Source: Actinomycetes bacterium (GTDB taxonomy: Bacteria > Actinomycetota > Actinomycetes > Actinomycetales > Cellulomonadaceae). From it: a stretch of DNA of 5,110 bases. The notes under the pieces are model-generated. The model was not told where the DNA came from. It did no database searches and was given only the letters and a program-made list of their open reading frames with translations. The stretch spans positions 19,526 through 24,635 of the forward strand of contig JAJYTJ010000043.1 in NCBI GenBank assembly GCA_021793115.1, given 5' to 3'. Position numbers and translations under genes: made by a program. Positions 1-4,842 of this stretch are shown here, piece by piece (positions within the stretch are counted from its first letter, which is position 1; each line of letters begins with the position of its first letter).

Positions 1-99
1 TCATGGCCTGGTTGAGCACCACGTAGGTGTTGGCGTCGAAGCGTCGCGTCAGCTTGTCGCCGTGGTGGTCGAGGTACGACTGAACGGCGAACCTCCCGC
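1..99 (-). repeat. Duplicated internal fragment of metX (left copy)
   Basis: These 99 bases are identical, with no mismatch, to 3846-3944 inside the complete metX gene, where they encode about residues 299-332 of homoserine O-acetyltransferase. In metX orientation the fragment reads residues such as [15 protein letters not shown]. Homology stops exactly after base 99, where the sequence changes into the C-terminal end of a NERD pseudogene. The left limit is the window edge, so the copy may be longer. The NERD reading frame enters this fragment in a different frame from metX and stops at 51-49. It is either a partial metX duplication or an assembly artefact. Confidence 0.95.
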
Positions 100-643
100 G
101 AGGCGCTCGACGAGCGGGGCGACGTCGGCCTCGTCGAGCGGGGCGAAGCCGGCCCCGTACGCCTCGATCACGCCCCGGACACGGTCGGCGATCCCGGCCA
201 GGTCGTCGCGCCCGACGAGCGTCGGCCGCGGGAGGTCAGGGCTGTCCCGCTCGTCGTCCAGCGCCATCGCCGGGAGCGCGACGAGGTGCGCTCACCGGAC
301 CCGCGCCGCGCCGAGCCCCGACCTTGCGAGGTAGCGCTGGAGGGCGTGCCGGGCGTCCTGCACCTGGCGCACCGGGGCGATCTTGTGCCGGTGGATGCCG
401 CTGCCCTGGTATCACTGGCCGTCGACCCGCTCGATCGCCGCCCTTGACCTCGATCGCGGCGAGCCCGATGCCGGGCCAGGCGACGAGCCGGTCGATCTCG
501 TGCTCGCCGCGGCCGTCCTGGATCCCGACGCCCGAGAACAGGAGGGCCTCGTCCGGCAGCTGTTCCCGGAGGGCGTCCCAGACCCGCCGCTCGGCACCGT
601 TGTCGGGCGCGAAGTCGGGCTCCTCGGGGAGCAGGTGGGGCGT
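100..643 (-). pseudogene. Degraded NERD-domain (nuclease-related) protein gene
   Basis: Read on the minus strand from about 643, the sequence gives LLPEEPDFAPDN, GAERRVWDALREQLPDE, then EHEIDRLVAWPG and AIEVKGG. The D (codon at 493-491) and the ExK (codons 451-449 and 445-443) match the PD-(D/E)xK-like core of the nuclease-related (NERD) domain. The frame then shifts by one base near 430-445. The other frame continues the family sequence: VDGQ-stop-YQGSGIHRHK, VRQVQDARHALQRYLAR, RVR-stop-AHLVALP and [20 protein letters not shown], ending in [15 protein letters not shown]. So one frameshift and two TGA codons (414-412, 294-292) break it; the first TGA replaces a likely Trp. No start codon sits at the expected N-terminus; ACG at 643-641 could be a mutated ATG, while GTG codons near 718 are in frame. 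The 3' end runs into the metX fragment. NERD proteins are predicted nucleases or nucleic-acid-associated proteins, and this copy is almost certainly non-functional. Confidence 0.85.
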
Positions 644-743
644 GGGAACGGTGTATCGGATGCCCGGGCTGTGGGTCCTGCGGGCCCGCGGGCGGGCTGC
701 GCGTGCGGCCACGAACACCGGGGTAGACGCGCCAACCGTGGCG

Positions 744-776
744 CCGGCCGGTTCGCGGTGCCTCGACACCGGCCGG
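744..776. promoter_or_regulatory. Inverted repeat upstream of the SDR gene (possible operator)
   Basis: A perfect 9-bp inverted repeat, CCGGCCGGT (744-752) and ACCGGCCGG (768-776), is separated by 15 nt. It lies about 55 bases before the SDR start, in the gap between the plus-strand SDR gene and the minus-strand NERD pseudogene. A TAnnnT-type hexamer (TAGCGT, 778-783) follows it directly and could be a -10 element, but no convincing -35 is correctly spaced. The arrangement would suit a regulator site, but short GC-only repeats arise easily by chance in such DNA. Confidence 0.25.
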
Positions 777-817
777 GTAGCGTGAGCCGGACACATCGAC
801 CTCGGCAGTGCCGCCGG

Positions 818-825
818 AAAGGAAG
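818..825 (+). promoter_or_regulatory. Ribosome binding site of the SDR gene
   Basis: The purine run AAAGGAAG lies 5 nt before the ATG at 831. It supports that start over any internal ATG or GTG. Confidence 0.7.
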
Positions 826-830
826 ATCAG

Positions 831-1574
831 ATGGATCTGCAGGGAAAGGTTGTCATCGTCACCGGTGGGGCCTCGGGCATCGGTGGTGCCGTTTCGCAGG
901 TGCTGGTGCGCCGAGGCGCCAAGGTGGTCGCCGTCGACCTCAAGGAGGACGCCGGGCAGGCGCTGGTCGAGGAGCTGGGCGACGCCGTGACCTTCCTCGC
1001 CGGCGACGTCAGCGACCCGGCGGTCGCGCAACGCGCCGTCCAGACGGCCCTGGACACGTACGGCTCCCTCACCGGACTCGTCAACAACGCCCACGCCTCC
1101 CACCAGAAGAAGTTCGTGGACCTGACCGAGGCCGACTGGGAACTCTCCTTCAACACCGGCCTGAAGGCCACCCGGCAGTTCATGCTGGCGGCCTACCCGC
1201 AGCTGCGCGTGAACGGCGGATCCGTGGTGAACTTCGCCTCTGGCGCGGGCCTCGAGGGTCAGCCCACCCAGGCCGCCTACGGGTCGGCCAAGGAGGCGAT
1301 TCGCGGCCTGAGCCGGGTCGTGGCGAACGAGTGGGCGGCCGAGGGCATCCGCGTGAACGCGGTCTCCCCGATCGCCCTCACTGGCGGCGTCGCCGCCTGG
1401 CGTGAGGCCTACCCCGCCATGTTCGATGCCGTCGTCGCGAAGATCCCGCTGGGACGCTTCGGTGACCCCGAGGGCGACGTGGCCCCCGTCGTCGCGTTCC
1501 TGCTCAGTGACGACTCGAAGTACATGACCGGCCAGACCCTGATGGCCGACGGTGGCTCGATCAAGCTGCACTGA
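831..1574 (+). CDS. SDR family NAD(P)-dependent oxidoreductase
   Basis: A complete 247-residue classical short-chain dehydrogenase/reductase, the usual length for the family. The nucleotide-binding motif TGGASGIG is at residues 11-18. Asp36 at the end of the second strand suggests a preference for NAD(H) over NADP(H). The NNAG motif appears as NNAH (85-88). The catalytic tetrad is Asn108, Ser137, Tyr150 and Lys154 (YGSAK). The C-terminal part has the usual MTGQTLMADGG ending. It is probably a soluble cytoplasmic enzyme oxidising an alcohol or reducing a ketone; the substrate cannot be told from sequence (3-oxoacyl-ACP reductase-like, sugar or polyol dehydrogenase are all possible). It is the only plus-strand gene here, has its own ribosome binding site and a hairpin after the stop, and appears monocistronic. 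It is intact while its immediate neighbours are damaged, suggesting retained function. Confidence 0.93.
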   Translation: MDLQGKVVIVTGGASGIGGAVSQVLVRRGAKVVAVDLKEDAGQALVEELGDAVTFLAGDVSDPAVAQRAVQTALDTYGSLTGLVNNAHASHQKKFVDLTEADWELSFNTGLKATRQFMLAAYPQLRVNGGSVVNFASGAGLEGQPTQAAYGSAKEAIRGLSRVVANEWAAEGIRVNAVSPIALTGGVAAWREAYPAMFDAVVAKIPLGRFGDPEGDVAPVVAFLLSDDSKYMTGQTLMADGGSIKLH

Positions 1575-1579
1575 ACCTG

Positions 1580-1623
1580 CGGAGTCATCCGAGAGGTACT
1601 GCGGCCCCTCTCGGATGACTCCG
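1580..1623 (+). terminator. Strong hairpin after the SDR gene (likely terminator)
   Basis: A perfect 17-bp stem (1580-1596 paired with 1607-1623) with a 10-nt loop starts 5 nt after the SDR stop. There is no T-run on either side, which is common for high-GC actinobacterial hairpin terminators. It also lies just beyond the stop of the convergent PKD reading frame at 1676, so it may act in both directions. Confidence 0.75.
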
Positions 1624-1675
1624 GGCTCCGACGGCCTGGGGTCAGCGCGCTCTGAACTGCGGCGTCCGCCCTTCC

Positions 1676-2611
1676 TCACCGCAACCAGGGCGGAGCGATC
1701 AGGAGGCCTTGTCCGGCAGCTGCTCCCGGAGGGCGTCCCAGGCTCGTCGTCGGGCGGGACGCCGGGCTCCTCGGGGAGCACGGTGCAACGGATGCCCGGG
1801 CCGTGGGGCGCGTCCGAGATGGCCCGATGACGGGGGTCCTCGCCGCGTCAGCAGCCGGCGGCCGACGGGTCCTCCGCGCAGGTGGTGCCGACGCCGACCA
1901 GGTGGTGGTCAGGGCGATGGTGTACGTGCCGACCCGCTGGTACGTGTGCGTCAGGGTCCCCGTCGGCCACGGCCTGCCGGGGTCGGCGGTGGTCAGGGTC
2001 GCGCCGTCGCCGAAGTCCCAGGCGTAGCTCGTCGGCGTCGGGGCGATGGTGACGGCGGTGCCGAGGATCGTCGTCGTCAGCGTCTGCGGGCCACCGTCGG
2101 CGTGGACCACCGTCGGCTTGTTGACCAGTGCCCAGCCGCGGTCCGGCTGCACGACGAGCGGGCTCGGCGTCAGCGGCAGTCTCCGGAAGGCGGACAGGAC
2201 CATGCCGGGCGTGATGTCGGCGGCCGACGCGCACACCGGCGGCCCGACGTGGCGCCATGCCCCCACGACGGCGTCGGGGGCGGTCATCTCCCCTAGGTCC
2301 GGGAGGGTGGCGCGGTCCTCGCACTCGGGCAGCGGCACCACCGGGTCCCCCGGGCACGGGGTGAGCGCGCCGAGCGAGTCGCCGCCACGCGGGCAGATCG
2401 GTGCCCGCATCCGGAGCAGGTGCGTGGGCTCGGTGCCGCTCCTCGCGGAATCTTCCCCGATGCCTGATGCGCCGGTTGTCGATGATGCACCGACGTGGAC
2501 GGCATCATCGAACGCGTCTGCCCACATGTGGGAATGGCGTGAGTCGACGTCCGGCGGGCCCGCCAAGAGCATGACCACGACACCCAATGCGACCGTCATC
2601 GCCCCCGTCAA
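1676..2611 (-). CDS. PKD-domain exported protein with an aberrant C-terminus
   Basis: A 311-codon open frame. The TTG start at 2611 is chosen because AGGAG lies 6 nt upstream; an ATG four codons later is the alternative. Residues 5-17 form a hydrophobic stretch (AMTVALGVVVMLL) consistent with a signal peptide, though without a clear positive N-region. Cysteines at 73, 86, 97 and 127 could form disulfides outside the cell. RRLPLTPSPLVVQP (143-156) precedes a PKD-type beta-sandwich with YAWDFGDG (196-203) and HTYQRVGTYTIAL (222-234). PKD domains usually mediate extracellular interactions; no enzymatic motif is seen. After about residue 240 (TTTWSA) the family resemblance ends. The tail is Arg/Pro/Ala-rich and from about residue 270 is an out-of-frame reading of a NERD gene remnant, so the native 3' end seems lost. 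The TTG overlaps the terminal TGA of the upstream DUF6318 frame, implying an operon with translational coupling. It may be a decaying gene. Confidence 0.62.
   Translation of the reverse strand: MTGAMTVALGVVVMLLAGPPDVDSRHSHMWADAFDDAVHVGASSTTGASGIGEDSARSGTEPTHLLRMRAPICPRGGDSLGALTPCPGDPVVPLPECEDRATLPDLGEMTAPDAVVGAWRHVGPPVCASAADITPGMVLSAFRRLPLTPSPLVVQPDRGWALVNKPTVVHADGGPQTLTTTILGTAVTIAPTPTSYAWDFGDGATLTTADPGRPWPTGTLTHTYQRVGTYTIALTTTWSASAPPARRTRRPPAADAARTPVIGPSRTRPTARASVAPCSPRSPASRPTTSLGRPPGAAAGQGLLIAPPWLR
1701..1805 (-). pseudogene. 5' remnant of a second NERD-domain gene
   Basis: This stretch aligns with the N-terminal part of the broken NERD gene at 540-671. Bases 1711-1740 match 551-580 at 29 of 30 positions, 1763-1780 equals 616-633 exactly, and 1789-1800 equals 657-668 exactly. 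In protein terms it holds LPEEPG and a damaged equivalent of VWDALREQLPD. Relative to the left copy it lacks about 10 bases in each of two places and one further base near 1706, so the frame is destroyed. Nothing of the nuclease core (the EID and EVK motifs) remains. It lies within the tail of the PKD reading frame, in another frame. Confidence 0.75.
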
Positions 2612-2617
2612 CGGTTT

Positions 2618-2622
2618 CTCCT
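2618..2622 (-). promoter_or_regulatory. Ribosome binding site of the PKD-domain gene
   Basis: AGGAG on the minus strand, 6 nt before the TTG at 2611. It decides the TTG over the ATG at 2599. It lies inside the end of the upstream DUF6318 frame, as expected for coupled genes. Confidence 0.7.
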
Positions 2623-2782
2623 GAGGTCAACGCCACGGGTAATCCGGTCAGTTCCTTGCCGGACCACGATCACGGTCACGGTGCCCGAGTCTTCCGTAGT
2701 GCGGCCGAGGGACACCCCGCCCTTCGCGAAGTCCTCGTCTGGACCGGTGCTGATGTCGATAGTGACGCTAAACGCCGCAGGA

Positions 2783-2808
2783 CTCAGCGCCTGAGCCGAA
2801 ATTCGGCT
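2783..2808 (-). repeat. Two adjoining small inverted repeats
   Basis: AGCCGAA/TTCGGCT (2794-2800 and 2802-2808) and CTCAG/CTGAG (2783-2787 and 2791-2795) abut and share two bases. They lie about 40 nt downstream of the internal TGA of the DUF6318 gene in transcript direction. They could form RNA hairpins there, or simply be chance structure in a coding region. Confidence 0.4.
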
Positions 2809-3247
2809 GACTCTGATTGGGGCGACAATGGTGAATTGATCGTCTGATCACAGCGCTTCCATGTCCTTCAGGATGCTGGCGCAGAAGACACACTCCCGAT
2901 GGCTCATCGCCCGCCACTCGGTGGTGTCTTGACTCATTTCCGTGTAGGCGTATAGGTCGGTCATGAAGTACCTGGCGGCCGCCCGTGCGCCGACCTCGTC
3001 GGCGCGCGACATTTCCGGCGGGGGCGTCGGCAGGGCCGTCTGGGGTGGCCAGGTGGGCGTGGGCGTCGGCTGAGCCGAGGGAGTCAGCGATGCTGCCGGT
3101 GGGGCCGTCGGGAACGATGCCGGCGTCGACACACGGATGGCCGGCGTGGGAGGCGCCGTGCACGCAGCAAGGGGCGCGACCGCCACTATCAGGACGCTCG
3201 CTGCCACGAGGGTGACCCTCGTCGTCGTACGCCGGGACACCGGCGCA

Positions 3248-3251
3248 CCTT
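3248..3251 (-). promoter_or_regulatory. Ribosome binding site deciding the DUF6318 lipoprotein start
   Basis: AAGG on the minus strand, 7 nt before GTG 3240. It favours that GTG, which gives a compact lipoprotein signal peptide, over the in-frame TTG at 3285. Confidence 0.5.
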
Positions 3252-3293
3252 GGCACAGCGGCACGGGCGCCGGGCGGGGTATCAACAGGAGAG

Positions 3294-3322
3294 CTCATCC
3301 GTCACCCGGATGGGTGGGTCAA
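3294..3322 (-). promoter_or_regulatory. Possible promoter of the DUF6318-PKD unit
   Basis: TTGACC (minus strand, 3322-3317) matches 5 of 6 bases of a sigma-70-type -35 box. After a 17-nt spacer, GATGAG (3299-3294) matches only 3 of 6 bases of a -10 box. Transcription would start near 3287, giving a leader of roughly 47 nt before GTG 3240. The -10 is poor, so this is tentative. Confidence 0.25.
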
Positions 3323-3585
3323 AGTGGGACATCTCGTCCGTGCAGCCACGTGACCGCCGCCCGCCGCGGCGGTCCAGCAGATTCCTCAGCACGTCGCCCC
3401 GGATGTCTGGCGCCGCCCGGTGCGGCCGATCTCCGCGAGTGCCGCCGTCGTTCGCCCAGTGCGGGGGAAGTTTCGGTGGCGCTCGGCGCGTAATGGTGGC
3501 GCTCGGCGGCGAGGCGGGAGGGGCGGGGCGGGGGCGGGCGGACTCGTCGGCCTGCGCCGGCCTGGAGGCCCCGGGGGGCGAGGCG
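3323..3585. other. Noncoding gap between metX and the DUF6318 gene
   Basis: I see no believable gene on either strand. The stretch holds a perfect 9-bp GC hairpin (3352-3360 with 3366-3374, 5-nt loop), a 14-base direct repeat GGTGGCGCTCGGCG at 3476-3489 and 3496-3509, and the G-run block at 3516-3538. The hairpin lies about 210 nt after the metX stop and could end metX transcription, but has no T-run. The open frames crossing this region have low-complexity Arg/Gly/Pro/Ala products. Confidence 0.55.
3516..3538 (+). other. G-quadruplex-type G-run tract downstream of metX
   Basis: Five plus-strand G-runs of 3, 4, 4, 5 and 3 are separated by single bases, fitting the canonical intramolecular G-quadruplex pattern. 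The metX stop is about 48 nt away. metX transcription uses the plus strand as template, so the transcript here is C-rich and G-poor. That could favour Rho loading, or the template structure could pause RNA polymerase. No direct evidence of function. Confidence 0.5.
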
Positions 3586-4839
3586 TCAGCCCGCGTGGAC
3601 CTCGTCGGCGAGGAAGCCGGCCACCAGGGCGCCCACCTGGTCCTCCTCGATGAGGAAGCCGTCGTGCCCGTAGGGCGAGTGGACGTAGCGCACCGGCCCG
3701 GCCCCGGGGATGCCGCGGGCGATCCGTTCGGACTGCTCGGGCAGGAACAGCCGGTCGGAGTCGACCGCCACGACGAGCGCGCGCGCGGTGATGGAGGCCA
3801 GGGCCGCCTCGACGCCGCCGCGGTCGCGGCCCAGGTCGTGCGTGATCATGGCCTGGTTGAGCACCACGTAGGTGTTGGCGTCGAAGCGTCGCGTCAGCTT
3901 GTCGCCGTGGTGGTCGAGGTACGACTGAACGGCGAACCTCCCGCCGGCTAGCGGCTCCTCCTCGCCTTGCGGGATGCGCCCGAACCGCTCGTCGAGCTCC
4001 AGCGCGGAGCGGTAGGTCTGGTGCGCGATCTGCCGCGCGATGCCCAGGCCCACGTGCGGGCCGAACCCGTCGGGCTCGTCGTAGTAGTCCCCGCCGTGGA
4101 AGCACGAGTCCGCCTGCACGGCCCCGATCTGCGTGTGGAAGGACGCGATCTGGTCGCCCGAGGTCTGCGCCGTCGAGGCGATGACGGCCACCGCGCCCAC
4201 GCGGGACGGCTCGGACACCGCCCACTCCAGCACCCGGTGCCCGCCCATCGAGCCGCCGACGACGAGCGCCCACCGCGCGATGCCGAGCTCGTCGGACAGT
4301 GCCACCTCGGCTGCCACCTGGTCGCGGACCGTGAGCAGCGGGAAGCGCGAGCCCCACGGCCGGCCGTCCGGCGCGACCGACGACGGACCGGTGGACCCCT
4401 GGCACCCGCCCAGCACGTTGGGCGCGACGACGAACCACCGGTCGGTGTCGATGGGTGCGCCGGGTCCGACGAGCGACGACCACCACCCCGCGGTGGGGTG
4501 ACCCGGTCCGGCGGGGCCCGTGACGTGCGAGTCGCCGGTCAGGGCGTGCAGCACGAGGACGGCGTTCGAGCCGTCGGGCGCGAGCGTGCCCCACGTCTCG
4601 TAGGCCAACGTGACCGACGGCAACCGCCCGCCGCCCTCGAGCTCGAGCGGCCCGAGCGACGCGAACTGCCGGTGCCCCACCGGGTCGCCCTCGCGCCACG
4701 CACCGGACGCCGGCACCGGGGGGCGCTGCGACAGGGGCAGGCGCGACAGGGGCGCGCCGCGGCGCGCCGCCCCCGCCGCGGACCGTGAGGAGGAGCGGTC
4801 CGGGGCGGGGGTCGGCGTGCCGTCGGTCACGAGAGGCAC
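3586..4839 (-). CDS. metX: Homoserine O-acetyltransferase
   Basis: A 417-residue alpha/beta-hydrolase-fold enzyme that transfers acetyl from acetyl-CoA to L-homoserine, giving O-acetyl-L-homoserine for methionine synthesis. After a 40-residue Ser/Ala/Arg/Pro-rich leader, probably disordered, the conserved domain begins near PASGAWREGDPV. Motifs: YETWGTL (80-86), HALTGDSH (98-105), APNVLGGCQGSTGP (139-152), the nucleophile elbow GGSMGG (195-200, Ser197), Asp362 in DSDRLF and His392 in YGHDGF. The triad spacing matches characterised MetX enzymes. His follows the elbow (GGSMGGHRV) where Met is more usual. The GTG at 4839 lies 3 nt after the metY stop, implying translational coupling; a weak AAGAG is upstream. 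A second GTG at residue 4 (4830) is possible. Codons for residues about 299-332 are duplicated at the window's left edge. Confidence 0.97.
   Translation of the reverse strand: MPLVTDGTPTPAPDRSSSRSAAGAARRGAPLSRLPLSQRPPVPASGAWREGDPVGHRQFASLGPLELEGGGRLPSVTLAYETWGTLAPDGSNAVLVLHALTGDSHVTGPAGPGHPTAGWWSSLVGPGAPIDTDRWFVVAPNVLGGCQGSTGPSSVAPDGRPWGSRFPLLTVRDQVAAEVALSDELGIARWALVVGGSMGGHRVLEWAVSEPSRVGAVAVIASTAQTSGDQIASFHTQIGAVQADSCFHGGDYYDEPDGFGPHVGLGIARQIAHQTYRSALELDERFGRIPQGEEEPLAGGRFAVQSYLDHHGDKLTRRFDANTYVVLNQAMITHDLGRDRGGVEAALASITARALVVAVDSDRLFLPEQSERIARGIPGAGPVRYVHSPYGHDGFLIEEDQVGALVAGFLADEVHAG
3846..3944 (-). repeat. metX segment duplicated at the window start (right copy)
   Basis: Exact 99-bp match to 1-99, in direct orientation, 3845 bases away. 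Here it is uninterrupted coding sequence of metX, so this is the parental copy. Identity ends at 3944, where metX continues with CGGCTAGC while the left copy passes into NERD sequence. Confidence 0.95.
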
Positions 4840-4842
4840 CGC

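Larger units (their letters stand above)
2608..3240 (-). pseudogene. DUF6318-like lipoprotein gene interrupted by an in-frame TGA
   Basis: From GTG 3240 the product starts VSRRTTTRVTL, a positively charged N-region, then a hydrophobic core ending in APLAAC: a lipobox with Cys at residue 27, so an exported lipoprotein. A Pro/Thr/Ser-rich linker follows, then PPEMSRADEVGARAAARYF and MSHRECVFCASIL with a CxxC pair, typical of the DUF6318 family as I know it. The frame meets TGA at 2850-2848 (130 residues). In the same frame it stays open for 79 further codons with family-like beta-rich sequence (FSVTIDISTGPDEDF, GTVTVIVVRQGTDRITRG), ending at 2610-2608, where TGA overlaps the TTG of the PKD gene. 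The full product would be about 210 residues, normal for the family. AAGG lies 7 nt before the GTG; an upstream in-frame TTG at 3285 is less likely because it would put 15 residues ahead of the signal sequence. Function is unknown. It could be a recent nonsense mutation, a truncated but expressed protein, or a sequencing error. Confidence 0.8.

Noticed and set aside
383..1405. A 340-codon plus-strand open frame
   Set aside because: It reads antisense to the NERD pseudogene and then out of frame through the SDR gene. The Arg-rich product is typical of a wrong frame in high-GC DNA.
168..1781. A 537-codon open frame on the minus strand crossing the SDR gene
   Set aside because: It is the antisense shadow of the SDR coding sequence plus out-of-frame NERD DNA. 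Its product is low-complexity and Arg/Gly-rich; the SDR gene on the plus strand has full motifs.
2587..2847. An 86-codon plus-strand open frame opposite the DUF6318 gene
   Set aside because: It is the antisense of the family-like continuation of the DUF6318 frame, with no recognisable motif and no ribosome binding site.
292..2850. UGA reassigned or recoded as tryptophan, since all three in-frame interruptions are TGA
   Set aside because: SDR, metX and metY all end on TGA at the expected family lengths, so TGA works as a stop here. In GC-rich DNA, TGG or CGA changing to TGA is the most likely nonsense route, and the NERD gene also carries a frameshift.
3313..3335. Possible insertion-sequence end (GTCAAAGTGGGAC resembles terminal sequences of some actinobacterial elements)
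   Set aside because: No matching inverted end, no target-site duplication and no transposase sequence could be found; the same bases can be read as a -35 box.
1..3845. A mobile island integrated in metX, with the 99-bp repeats as attachment sites
   Set aside because: No integrase, recombinase or transposase is present in the segment, and the repeat lies in the middle of metX rather than at a gene end; partial duplication or assembly artefact fits better.
3386..4699. A 437-codon minus-strand open frame overlapping metX
   Set aside because: It is an alternative-frame shadow of metX with an Arg/Pro/Ala-rich product; the metX frame has the conserved catalytic motifs.
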